A DNA stretch of 37,898 nt, taken from the IMG/VR virus record IMGVR_UViG_3300030098_004252, positions 1 through 37,898 of that record. One strand, given 5' to 3'. A model generated the notes under the pieces. The model saw only the letters and a program-made list of their open reading frames with translations, was not told the origin of the DNA and searched no databases. Below are positions 24,982 to 31,770 of the stretch, one piece after another. Numbering within the stretch: position 1 is the first letter of the stretch; the number at the start of each line of letters is the position of its first letter. The translations under genes and the position numbers were made by a program. The stretch comes from a virus.

Positions 24982-25615
24982 GGATGCCGTTGATATTGTT
25001 GGGGCGGACCTATCCAAGCCATCTAAGATGCCTGGGTTTGGGTTCTCTATCCCTGCGGAGGCCTGCATAACTGGGTCTAAGCTTGCTAAGATACCGGGCA
25101 CGCCATGCCATAAGTGTTATGCCATGAGGGGTAACTACACCTTCCCTAGTGTTCAAGCCGGCCTTAATAAAAGACTGGCCAACCTAAACCATGACCTATG
25201 GGTTGACGCTGTTGTACTTCTTATCGAGAGGCGATGTAAGTCAAAAGGCGTGAATCACTTTAGGTGGTTTGACTCTGGAGACTTACAGGGTGTTTGGCAC
25301 CTGCGTAACATCGTCAAGGCAGTGGAGCTAACGCCTCACATCGAGCACTGGTTACCCACTCAGGAGCGTGGGTTTATCAGCAAGTACCTTAATGAATACG
25401 GTAGCTTCCCTAGCAACCTATGTGTTAGAGTCAGCGGTGTTAAGGTCGGAAGCCCTCCACCCAAACTCCGTGCCTTTAAGGGCATGGTCCATACATCTAG
25501 CGTCGATTCCGGCGTTGGGTTTAAGTGCGAGGCTAAATCTCGCGATAACCAATGCGGCCCTTGCCGCGCTTGCTGGGACACTAACGTCCCTAACGTTGAT
25601 TATTATCAGCATTGA
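24971..25615 (+). CDS. Gp88-family protein (214 aa)
   Basis: A 214-residue protein that I recognise as the phage Gp88 family: KMPGFGFSIP near residue 19, CHKCYAMRGNY at 46-56, FRWFDSGDLQ at 97-106, HWLPTQE at 126-132. A C-terminal Cys cluster (C186, C195, C198, C201 in CGPCRACWD) follows. The Cys pattern suggests metal or Fe-S binding; the biochemical role is not known to me. The family is widespread in phages and plasmids. Start overlaps the previous gene. Confidence 0.75.
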   Translation: MRIKDAVDIVGADLSKPSKMPGFGFSIPAEACITGSKLAKIPGTPCHKCYAMRGNYTFPSVQAGLNKRLANLNHDLWVDAVVLLIERRCKSKGVNHFRWFDSGDLQGVWHLRNIVKAVELTPHIEHWLPTQERGFISKYLNEYGSFPSNLCVRVSGVKVGSPPPKLRAFKGMVHTSSVDSGVGFKCEAKSRDNQCGPCRACWDTNVPNVDYYQH

Positions 25616-25630
25616 TAAGGAGTATATAAG

Positions 25631-25909
25631 ATGCCTGCAACACTTAATGATTGGCCCTCAACTTCCCGTGGTTCTAAGTACGATTGGGACTCTCTCTTTG
25701 ATGGTAGGATTTACAAGCTGGTTAAGGGTGAGGACTTTGACTGTGACCTTGAGTCGTTTAGAGTCCAGGCCTACGGCGCAGCGCGAAGCCGTAGCATGTT
25801 CTTCCGTAGCTCTAAGCTGAGCGACACGGAGCTTGCTATCCAGGCCACTTCTAACGAGGCCGCCTTCTCGAAGAAGGGCAAGTCCACCAATAAGAGCAAG
25901 GATGCTTAG
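25631..25909 (+). CDS. Unknown early protein (92 aa)
   Basis: A 92-residue protein. The N-terminal half contains WDSLFDGRIYKLVKGEDF, and the basic C-terminal end (KKGKSTNKSKDA) is likely disordered. The layout resembles small DNA-binding or regulator proteins but I recognise no family. AAGGAG precedes the ATG. It stands between Gp88 and the annealing-protein group. Confidence 0.6.
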   Translation: MPATLNDWPSTSRGSKYDWDSLFDGRIYKLVKGEDFDCDLESFRVQAYGAARSRSMFFRSSKLSDTELAIQATSNEAAFSKKGKSTNKSKDA

Positions 25910-26108
25910 TGACAGGGTAGTTCTTTCACTAGCAGAGGAAGGGTTGCTCACCGTTCGCGAATACTATCTTGAAGAGGGAGTCCCCTATGACCCTCCTCTT
26001 GTCTCGATTATTGTGAGCGGTGAGCAGCTAGCCTCATTCAACTCGCCAGTGTCAGCGATGGCCTGGTTAATCTATTCCATTGACAGGATAAGTGATGAAA
26101 TTAATTGA
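25902..26108 (+). CDS. Small early protein (68 aa)
   Basis: A 68-residue protein, start ATG at 25902 (MLSDRVVLSLAEEG), overlapping the previous gene by 8 bases. The ribosome site is weak. Helical N-terminus, then a strand-rich part ending in SIDRISDEIN. No family recognised. It overlaps the Rad52-type gene by 14 bases, so translation may be coupled. Confidence 0.5.
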   Translation: MLSDRVVLSLAEEGLLTVREYYLEEGVPYDPPLVSIIVSGEQLASFNSPVSAMAWLIYSIDRISDEIN

Positions 26109-26805
26109 TTACGATGCACTCGCTAGCCCATTCCCTCCAGATGATATCGAGTGGAGGGTAGGGTCTGCGACTAAGACAACCCCGGCTAGGTGCACACTGC
26201 TTGCCTACCTAACCGCACGGGCTGTCATGGATAGGCTCGACTCAGTTGTCGGGCCTAGCAACTGGCAGGACGAGTATAGCCCTGGTCCTGATGGCGGCCT
26301 TATGTGCTCCATTGGTATCTGGGACTCGGCTAAGGGCCAGTGGGTATGGAAGCGCGACGGTGCAGAGAACACTAACATCGAGGCGATTAAGGGCGGCTAC
26401 TCTGGAGCCTTTAAGCGTGCCGCTGTTAAGTGGGGTATCGGTAGGTATCTCTACTCTCTCGGTACCGAGTGGCACCCTACTGTCGAGCACCGGGATGCTT
26501 GCAAGGATGGCGTGGAGTATATCAGGACCAAGGTAGGCGGAGGCTGGGTGTTCGTGCCTAAGCCGGTGCTGCCTGCCTGGGCTTTGCCTGAGCCGCCTAA
26601 GGACCCTAGCTGGCATGAGGAGCAGGCAGCTTTCTGCGCCGAGCTTAGCAGCAACGGTCTTAGCTACGAGGACGTAGCGGACTGGTGTAAGGACATCGGA
26701 AGGCCCCGGCCTAGCCGTATGGATAGTAACGGGCGTAGCCGGTTGCTTGATTACCTCAATAGTGAAGACGGGCTACGACGGTTTAGCTCATGGAGAAATG
26801 GATAA
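26095..26805 (+). CDS. Rad52-family single-strand annealing protein (236 aa)
   Basis: A recombinase of the Rad52/Rad22 type that anneals complementary single strands. The core reads DIEWRVGS near residue 18, then AYLTARAVMDRLDSVVGPSNWQ (about 38-60), then an aromatic strand (WVWKRDGAENTNIEAIKGG) and FKRAAVKWGIGRYLYSLGTEW. These are the family's standard blocks. The C-terminal part (about 170-236) is polar. I chose ATG at 26095 with AGGA six bases upstream; a GTG precedes it. It is coupled by TAATG to the SSB-like gene and works with the RuvC-like resolvase on the other strand (inference). Confidence 0.85.
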   Translation: MKLIDYDALASPFPPDDIEWRVGSATKTTPARCTLLAYLTARAVMDRLDSVVGPSNWQDEYSPGPDGGLMCSIGIWDSAKGQWVWKRDGAENTNIEAIKGGYSGAFKRAAVKWGIGRYLYSLGTEWHPTVEHRDACKDGVEYIRTKVGGGWVFVPKPVLPAWALPEPPKDPSWHEEQAAFCAELSSNGLSYEDVADWCKDIGRPRPSRMDSNGRSRLLDYLNSEDGLRRFSSWRNG

Positions 26806-27350
26806 TGGGATTTCGTTCAAGCGATTATGCAACAGACTACTCACCTCAGAATAAGTTCTCTCCGATACCTGATGGTACCTATGACGTGGTGATTAGCAGC
26901 GCCTACATCAAGGACCTAAAGACATCGGCAGATCAGATTAGTGCTGAGTCCATTAGGTATCTAGCGGAGGTGGGTGATGACGATGTCAAGTCAGGTAAGA
27001 TCCAAGAAGGCGACCCCTCTAAGAACATGCGCGTTGTGTTTGAGGTAGAGGGCGGCCAGTATTCAGGCAAGACCTTCCAGGCTTACTTCCTGTTCTACCA
27101 CTCTAAGGTGGACTCGATGCGACAAGGCCGTAAGTGGCTCGGCATTATGAGCACCGCCGCTGGCGTACCTGACTGGGACAACCCCATGCAGCTTAAGGGT
27201 GCGCGGCTTAGGGTCCGGGTAGAGACAGTGCAAAAGGACTGGGGCCCTGTCGTACAACCCAAGCAGTACTGGCCGGCTAACGAGCCGGGGCCGGGTCTTG
27301 ATGGCGAGCCTGAGCAGGGCACGTTTAATGATGATGACATTCCATTCTAG
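26805..27350 (+). CDS. SSB-like protein, DUF669-type, with acidic IPF tail (181 aa)
   Basis: A 181-residue protein. The N-terminal block (FSPIPDGTYDVVISSAYIKD) and MRVVFEVEGGQYSGKTFQAYF resemble phage DUF669 proteins, an OB-like group found beside annealing recombinases. The C-terminus ends DDDIPF, the same acidic tip bacterial SSBs use to recruit partner proteins. It probably binds single-stranded DNA and helps load the annealing protein. The ATG at 26805 shares its A with the upstream stop (TAATG) and has GGAG nine bases before it. Confidence 0.75.
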   Translation: MGFRSSDYATDYSPQNKFSPIPDGTYDVVISSAYIKDLKTSADQISAESIRYLAEVGDDDVKSGKIQEGDPSKNMRVVFEVEGGQYSGKTFQAYFLFYHSKVDSMRQGRKWLGIMSTAAGVPDWDNPMQLKGARLRVRVETVQKDWGPVVQPKQYWPANEPGPGLDGEPEQGTFNDDDIPF

Positions 27351-27359
27351 GAGATAACT

Positions 27360-27638
27360 ATGAGTGATTATGAAAGACACGAGCCCATGACTAGGGGAGA
27401 GAAGAGGGAGGTAGAGGTAGAGCCTCACCCTGATTACTTCCCCTCGGCTAGTGACCATGCTGAGGATATTATGGCTGCTGCTGATGCGTTCGCTACCATC
27501 GTGTCGCTTATCGACAGGGGCGACATCACGCAAGCCAGGGAGTATGCCTCGTTTAAGGCTGGTCTGTTTGAGAATCAACTGCTCAACCTTTACCCCGTCA
27601 AGTATAGGGAGGAAGGTCGATTGGGCATGAAAATATAA
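27360..27638 (+). CDS. Unknown early protein (92 aa)
   Basis: A 92-residue acidic protein. After a charged N-terminus, residues about 30-75 look like two or three helices (SDHAEDIMAAADAFATIVSL; ITQAREYASFKAGLF). Good AGGAGA upstream. No family recognised. The end of its coding region contains the first copy of a duplicated 14-base block that, in its second copy, forms the next gene's ribosome site. Confidence 0.6.
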   Translation: MSDYERHEPMTRGEKREVEVEPHPDYFPSASDHAEDIMAAADAFATIVSLIDRGDITQAREYASFKAGLFENQLLNLYPVKYREEGRLGMKI

Positions 27639-27652
27639 GGAGGAAGGTCGAT
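27607..27652 (+). repeat. Duplicated 14-base block around a ribosome site
   Basis: GGAGGAAGGTCGAT appears about 27608-27621 and again at 27639-27652, 31 bases apart. The second copy is the ribosome site and start of the zinc-protein gene; the first copy sits in the end of the previous gene. A local tandem duplication is the simplest explanation. Confidence 0.6.
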
Positions 27653-27833
27653 GAGGTATGATCCTTATGAGCCAACCCATAACTCTAGGTACCAGCGGCT
27701 TTATGCCACGGGATACGACCGGGCTCCTGCCGACCCGCCTAACTGCCATGAGTGTCACGAGTACCCAGCTATACTAGATGCTGATACTGATGAGCCTGGC
27801 TTGTGCTATAGGTGTGAGACACTAGAGCGATGA
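27651..27833 (+). CDS. Small protein with two CxxC pairs, likely zinc-binding (60 aa)
   Basis: A 60-residue protein, last gene of the rightward block. Cysteines in CHECH (residues about 32-36) and CYRC (about 52-55) are spaced like a zinc ribbon or knuckle. The N-terminus is Tyr/Arg-rich and polar. It could bind nucleic acid or protein. The ribosome site is AAGGAGGAAGG. The strong terminator at 27870 follows 37 bases after the stop. Confidence 0.65.
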   Translation: MRYDPYEPTHNSRYQRLYATGYDRAPADPPNCHECHEYPAILDADTDEPGLCYRCETLER

Positions 27834-27869
27834 CAGGGCGCACGGTAACCTGATGAAGGCTGCCCTGTT

Positions 27870-27938
27870 GGGCCCCGATACATTTACTAGCCCCCCTCGT
27901 GGTCGGGGTAACTAGGAATGTATCGGGGCCCTTTTTTT
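27870..27938 (+). terminator. Strong terminator between the convergent blocks
   Basis: GGGCCCCGATACATT (27870-27884) and AATGTATCGGGGCCC (27917-27931) are a perfect 15-base-pair stem followed by seven T on the plus strand. Inside the 32-base loop the CTAG and CCCC/GGGG blocks can pair again, making a long nested hairpin. On the minus strand no U-run follows, so it ends mainly the early transcripts. Confidence 0.9.
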
Positions 27939-28299
27939 ATCTGGCGACAGACAAGGTGAACGCGACTATCCCGGTAGTGACTACGCCGATGGTGAACCCT
28001 ACATAAGGGTCATGCCACCAAGGCTCAGGCTCTAACGCGTTGGATAGTAATCGTTCTAACTCTTGTGACTGACGGCCTAAGGCAGACAGGGACTTGGTAT
28101 AAGCCTGGCCCTCCGCCTGTTTGGCCTCTATGCAGTGGTCGAGATCTGCCCTACACAGGGGCATTTCTACGGCCTTCACGCGCATACACGCGCGCGCCTC
28201 AAGCACGGGTATTAGTAGCCCGCTGCAATGCGCTGTGGACCCCTTCTCGATGGGCTCAGCGCGCTCGCACGGTGCGCCTAACATAAGGCCGGCTAACAT
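27937..28299 (-). CDS. Spanin-like (u-spanin candidate) membrane protein (120 aa)
   Basis: A 120-residue protein with a hydrophobic N-terminus (MLAGLMLGAPC), a Cys-rich and then helical periplasmic-type middle (HCSGLLIP; Cys at about 25, 38, 49 and 56), and a clear C-terminal transmembrane helix (about residues 98-117). An N-terminal lipid-anchor-like region plus C-terminal membrane helix is the layout of one-component (u-)spanins, which fuse inner and outer membranes at lysis. The Cys at 11 does not perfectly match a lipobox. A C-terminal WWHDPYVGF before the helix is a pattern I know from aquatic phage proteins of this kind. Last gene of the leftward block. Confidence 0.5.
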   Translation of the reverse strand: MLAGLMLGAPCERAEPIEKGSTAHCSGLLIPVLEARACMRVKAVEMPLCRADLDHCIEAKQAEGQAYTKSLSALGRQSQELERLLSNALEPEPWWHDPYVGFTIGVVTTGIVAFTLSVAR

Positions 28300-28307
28300 G
28301 ATGGCCG

Positions 28308-28466
28308 CTAGAGTGATGGCTTCTTCCTCTCTAGCTGGTCCTTAGCCGCCTGCTGCCTAGCCTTAGCCGGGAGCTTGCCCTTAGGGGTGTGCTCCTCCCA
28401 GCGCTTAGCCATGGCGGGATACTTCTTATGCATCCACCTTCTTTGTGCTTCGGACTTGAAAGGCAT
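28308..28466 (-). CDS. Small basic protein, SEAQRRW-type (52 aa)
   Basis: A short gene read from ATG at 28466, sharing its A with the previous stop (TAATG). The product begins MPFKSEAQRRWMHKKYPAMA and continues KRWEEHTPKGKLP, then basic helix to PSL. This is a pattern I know as a small protein common in diverse phages (KSEAQRRY...HPxxAKRW...TPKGK form). Function unknown; the charge suggests DNA or protein contact. End coordinate is fixed by the TAG at 28308-28310. Confidence 0.7.
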   Translation of the reverse strand: MPFKSEAQRRWMHKKYPAMAKRWEEHTPKGKLPAKARQQAAKDQLERKKPSL

Positions 28467-28696
28467 TACTTCTTCATGGCCTTAAGCATGGACTCGGCTG
28501 CCCTTGCACGCCTGTTGGCTGCCGCGCATGGGTCTTTCTTCTTCGGCCTTATCCGCTCTATGCCACGGATAAGGTTGTAAGCCCCTCGCTTTGCCTTGCT
28601 AACCTTCGGCGGCTTTTTAGTAAGTCCTGCGCTCGGCTCCCCATAAAGCGTGCGATTGGGGCGCGGATCAAGGTCGCCTTTAGGGTTGTCACTCAT
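28466..28696 (-). CDS. Small basic protein of the Lys/Arg-rich cluster (76 aa)
   Basis: A 76-residue protein, Lys/Arg/Pro-rich, with a motif RARAAESML near residues 63-71 that also occurs, with one change, in the upstream 93-residue gene (RARAAEAML). The two may be diverged copies or share an interacting surface. No family recognised. It sits in a run of basic-protein genes at the end of the leftward operon. Confidence 0.6.
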   Translation of the reverse strand: MSDNPKGDLDPRPNRTLYGEPSAGLTKKPPKVSKAKRGAYNLIRGIERIRPKKKDPCAAANRRARAAESMLKAMKK

Positions 28697-28697
28697 G

Positions 28698-28979
28698 CTA
28701 CTTCTTCCCTAACGCTGCCCTCTTCTTCCCCATCTCCCGCCTAATAGGATGGTTAACAGGGAGCTTCTTCCAGTCCTTGGTGTCCATCTTACCCAAAAAG
28801 CGCTTCTTCCAGTCCTTCTTCTTAGCGGGAGTGTCCTCAAGCATAGCCTCTGCCGCCCTAGCTCGCTTGTACTCGTGATTCCTGATGTCGCGTTGCTTTT
28901 GGTCCATTGGCTTGATGCGAGGGTTCTCCCCCATAGCCTCTCTTACTTTGCGCCTGGCGTATCTAATAGGGTATTTCAT
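28698..28979 (-). CDS. Small basic protein of the Lys/Arg-rich cluster (93 aa)
   Basis: A 93-residue protein with about 31 Lys/Arg and 12 Asp/Glu by my count, strongly positive. The motif RARAAEAML lies near residues 39-47, then PAKKKDWKKRF and DTKDWKKLP suggest two short repeated DWKK units. AGGAG precedes the ATG. No enzyme motif. Likely a nucleic-acid-binding or virion-packaged basic protein (inference from charge). Confidence 0.6.
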   Translation of the reverse strand: MKYPIRYARRKVREAMGENPRIKPMDQKQRDIRNHEYKRARAAEAMLEDTPAKKKDWKKRFLGKMDTKDWKKLPVNHPIRREMGKKRAALGKK

Positions 28980-28988
28980 CTAAATCTC

Positions 28989-29687
28989 CTACTTCTGTCC
29001 GGTAGCCCGCTCGAATCGAGCGAGGTGTTTGCGAAGGTTAACTTGGCGACCTTGCGTGTTCCTAAGAGTGGGCCTCTTGGTCTTGGCCTTCTTGCCACGG
29101 TTCTGCTTGTACCACTCTCGGAATAGCTGACGAATGCCACTGTTCTTATCGAGCGTGCGCCAGTTCTTAGGAAGAGGAGGGGCCTTGGTTCCCTTAAGGT
29201 CCAGCACCCCTTCTCGTGCAGCCTTAGCATCAGCAAGGTAGCGAGTCTCTTTAAGCTTTGACTGGAACTTGGCCTCTTGCTTCTTGGCCTTTTTATCAAA
29301 CTCAAACACCTCGTGCGGTGTAGGGCCTTGGGCAAACTTCTCATCCCCTGCCTTCTGCTTAGCGTACTCCTTCTTTACGTTGAAGGTAGACTGGCTAGCG
29401 CCTCCGCCAAACTTCATAAGGTCTTTGCCGCTAGCGCCTCCGCTGTGGGGGCTGGGCTTGTCCGCCTGCTCGGAGTGGTACTTGGCCAGGGCCTTCTTGT
29501 GCTTGGCCTCTTCGCCTTCTCCCATCCCGCTACCGGCAGGTGCCGGAGCAAACGTATGGGGCTTGATCTTAGAGCCCTTGGCCTTCTCGGCCTTTACTGC
29601 TGCGAGGCGAGCCTTGGCGGCAGCGGCCCGGGCTTTCTTCATCCCGGTAAATGTATAGGCGAACTTCTTGTTACCAACCTTTGGCAT
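28989..29687 (-). CDS. Lys/Ala-rich basic protein, MPKVGNKKF-type N-terminus (232 aa)
   Basis: A 232-residue protein. The N-terminus, MPKVGNKKFAYTFTGMKKA, is a form I have seen at the start of small basic marine-phage proteins. A long Ala/Lys helix follows (about 15-40), then a Gly/Ser/Pro-rich middle (about 45-105), and a C-terminal region with FREWYKQNR near 189-197 followed by a very basic tail (GKKAKTKRPTLRN). A close match to that motif (FRKWYTANR) occurs in the upstream 418-residue protein, so the two share a module. Probable nucleic-acid or virion-DNA-binding protein. Confidence 0.6.
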   Translation of the reverse strand: MPKVGNKKFAYTFTGMKKARAAAAKARLAAVKAEKAKGSKIKPHTFAPAPAGSGMGEGEEAKHKKALAKYHSEQADKPSPHSGGASGKDLMKFGGGASQSTFNVKKEYAKQKAGDEKFAQGPTPHEVFEFDKKAKKQEAKFQSKLKETRYLADAKAAREGVLDLKGTKAPPLPKNWRTLDKNSGIRQLFREWYKQNRGKKAKTKRPTLRNTQGRQVNLRKHLARFERATGQK

Positions 29688-29689
29688 TG

Positions 29690-30946
29690 CTATCTCCTGA
29701 ATCCTGGTAGGGCAGACATGGTAGCCCGCATGCTCTTCTTCCTTTTCGCTTCTCGGTCAGCCTTCATCTTAGCCAGCCGTGCTTGTGCATCAGCCTTGCG
29801 CTTCTTAATGGCTTCCATCTTGCTCTTAGACTCTGCTACTTGTGCGGCCTTGGCCTTGTCATCTCGGTACTTCTTGTTCTGAGCAGCGGCCTGGGACTTA
29901 GCGTCGGCAACCATCTGGCGCATGCGAGCCTTGTGCTTGGCGTGCTTGGCCAGTGTTTCGGCGCGACCCTTGCGCCACTTAGCCATGTCCCGCTTGCCGC
30001 GCTCAACCTCAGCAAGGTTCTCGTTGATGACGTTTAGATCCTCCATGCGCTCAGCCTTAAGCCACGACTTGGGGATGCGCTGACCTGTCTTGCGCTTCTG
30101 TGCGATGCGGGCCTTTAGGCCGGTAGGATCTGCCACTTTCTTGGGGGCAGCCTTAGCCGGCGCTGTCTTGACAGGCGCTGCCTTTGTGAGGACAACCTTC
30201 TTCTTCTTGGGCTTGGCCCGGTTAGCGGTGTACCACTTACGGAACTTAGACAGCTTGGCCTTGTATTCAGGGTCACTCTTCTTGGGTAGCTCAGGCCGGG
30301 GCGCTCCCTTAAGTGACGCCGCCTTAGCCTTGGCTTGAGGCTTAGGCTGGGCCTTGGCCGGTCTCTTTTTCTTGCTTGAGTAGGTGGCCAAGGCGCTGGC
30401 CTCTCTCGAAAATGGGGGAGGGTCCACGTCGCCAAACCTTCTCTCGCTAGCAGCCAGCGACTCGATGGAGGTAAATGGCTTGGCCTTGGCAGGGGCCTTT
30501 GGCTTAGCTTTGGCAGGAGCCTTTGCCTTAACGGGCTCGGCCTTAGCTGGTGCCTTGGCTGGCTTGGGGATTCTTTTTCTCGCAGGCTTGTCGTCCTTAA
30601 GCGCCTTCTTCGCAAGCCTAATGTCCCCAAGCACGGCATCGGCCAGGGGAACCCCTGTGACTCTTTTCGCTCTTTCTTTGGTCGCCTCCGCAAGGGCCCC
30701 CACCCCTTTCTTTAGCGCTCTCTTCTGCTCTTCGGCGGAGCCTTTTTTGTCGACGCTGAACCGGACAGCATCCCCGTCGGGGCCGAGCCCCCCGCCAGGG
30801 ACCGCGCGCCTAATGGCCCTTGCGGGCATCAGAAGGGCTCTACTCAGGGCGTTAATAAAGCCCTTGTCCTCTTCCTCGATTGCCCTCTTGGCGCTCTTGG
30901 CCCTTTGTCTTAGTCTAATGATCTCTCGCTGTGCCTTGCTTGCCAT
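29690..30946 (-). CDS. Histone H1-like Lys/Ala/Pro-rich basic protein (418 aa)
   Basis: A 418-residue, very basic protein. Residues about 123-160 consist of repeated APAKAK-type units, like linker-histone tails. Further Lys-rich blocks lie near 192-215 and 244-275, and a long Lys/Arg/Ala helix spans about 315-408. FRKWYTANR (235-243) matches a motif in the next gene. Such proteins bind and condense DNA. In a late phage operon it could be packaged with the genome, coat DNA, or act on the host nucleoid. A ribosome site (AGGAG) precedes the ATG. Repeats this low in complexity can also arise by slippage, so the domain borders are uncertain. Confidence 0.65.
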   Translation of the reverse strand: MASKAQREIIRLRQRAKSAKRAIEEEDKGFINALSRALLMPARAIRRAVPGGGLGPDGDAVRFSVDKKGSAEEQKRALKKGVGALAEATKERAKRVTGVPLADAVLGDIRLAKKALKDDKPARKRIPKPAKAPAKAEPVKAKAPAKAKPKAPAKAKPFTSIESLAASERRFGDVDPPPFSREASALATYSSKKKRPAKAQPKPQAKAKAASLKGAPRPELPKKSDPEYKAKLSKFRKWYTANRAKPKKKKVVLTKAAPVKTAPAKAAPKKVADPTGLKARIAQKRKTGQRIPKSWLKAERMEDLNVINENLAEVERGKRDMAKWRKGRAETLAKHAKHKARMRQMVADAKSQAAAQNKKYRDDKAKAAQVAESKSKMEAIKKRKADAQARLAKMKADREAKRKKSMRATMSALPGFRR

Positions 30947-30947
30947 C

Positions 30948-31247
30948 TTAAAACTCCTGGTTCCAAGCGGCGGCTACGTCTGCCGCTGATGTTGTGTTAG
31001 CGATGTTGGCTGCTGCTAGCTCAAGCTCTTTCTTTCTTCTCATGCGCTTCTTGTCTAGCTCTAGTAGCTTAGCATCACGAAGGTCAATAGCCTGCTGCAT
31101 AACAGTAGAGGTGTGTCGCTTGAGCTTCTTAGTCTCAGCGATAGCCCTGGACCTGCGCTCAATCCTGTCCCTGTCCATGGTAGCTCTCTTCCACATAACA
31201 AAGAAGAACCCGCACACCGCCGTTAGGGCTGGGATTAAGTACTCCAT
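30948..31247 (-). CDS. Membrane-anchored coiled-coil protein, i-spanin-like (99 aa)
   Basis: A 99-residue protein with one N-terminal membrane segment (about residues 3-19) followed by a basic helix (KRATMDRDRIERRSRAI) and a long charged helix to the C-terminus. This N-terminal anchor plus periplasmic coiled coil is the layout of the inner-membrane spanin (Rz-like). No Rz1-like lipoprotein gene is seen embedded in it. The ATG overlaps the previous stop (TGATG). Could also be a holin regulator. Confidence 0.5.
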   Translation of the reverse strand: MEYLIPALTAVCGFFFVMWKRATMDRDRIERRSRAIAETKKLKRHTSTVMQQAIDLRDAKLLELDKKRMRRKKELELAAANIANTTSAADVAAAWNQEF

Positions 31248-31567
31248 CAGAAGTCTTCCTTTTCTTGCGTGGTTGCTTTGATCTTAGCTTTGATTTGAGA
31301 GGCCACGAAGGTTGTTAGAGATCCCGCCCCGATACCAATGATAGCACCCAGGTGGGTAAACCCTCCAGCACTGTACCCGAATATCCCTCCAAGAATTACG
31401 GATACAGCGCGGAGGAGAGGTCTCCTGATGCCTGCATCGGTTAGGATCCTCGGTTTCAATATAGCCTTAGCTGCCTGAGTTAGCGAGGACGAAGCTAGGG
31501 CGCAGATGCAGATGAGAATAACAAGCTTGTCCCATCCAAGACTATCAAGGGTAATTGGCTCACTCAT
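31247..31567 (-). CDS. Putative holin, three membrane segments (106 aa)
   Basis: A 106-residue protein with three hydrophobic segments at about residues 15-34, 52-70 and 72-90, separated by Gly-rich turns (GGIFGYSAGG, IGIGAGS), and a charged C-terminus (KIKATTQEKEDF). Size and topology fit class I holins, which make membrane holes at the time of lysis. It overlaps the neighbouring gene (ATGA) and lies in a group of membrane proteins near the endolysin, which supports the role. Confidence 0.55.
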   Translation of the reverse strand: MSEPITLDSLGWDKLVILICICALASSSLTQAAKAILKPRILTDAGIRRPLLRAVSVILGGIFGYSAGGFTHLGAIIGIGAGSLTTFVASQIKAKIKATTQEKEDF

Positions 31568-31770
31568 TTAGACCTTTCTTTTTTGCACAGCATTCTTAGC
31601 GCGGCCTCAGTCCTAGCAAGCTCCGACTTTGTAAACGGAGTGCTCTTGTTAAAGTCCACGCCCGCAATGCGGAACGCCTTTTTGTTTTGAGAGACAGCCT
31701 TGTTTATCTGGGACTGGCTTGGCTTTTTTGAATAGTACCGGCCAAAACCAGGGGCGTCGCATGACTTCAT
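31564..31770 (-). CDS. Small basic protein in the lysis cassette (68 aa)
   Basis: A 68-residue basic protein without membrane segment. It reads like a small helical protein (INKAVSQNKKAFRIAGVDF; SELARTEAALRMLCKKE). It overlaps both neighbours by ATGA. No family recognised; could regulate lysis timing or be unrelated to it. Confidence 0.55.
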   Translation of the reverse strand: MKSCDAPGFGRYYSKKPSQSQINKAVSQNKKAFRIAGVDFNKSTPFTKSELARTEAALRMLCKKERSK

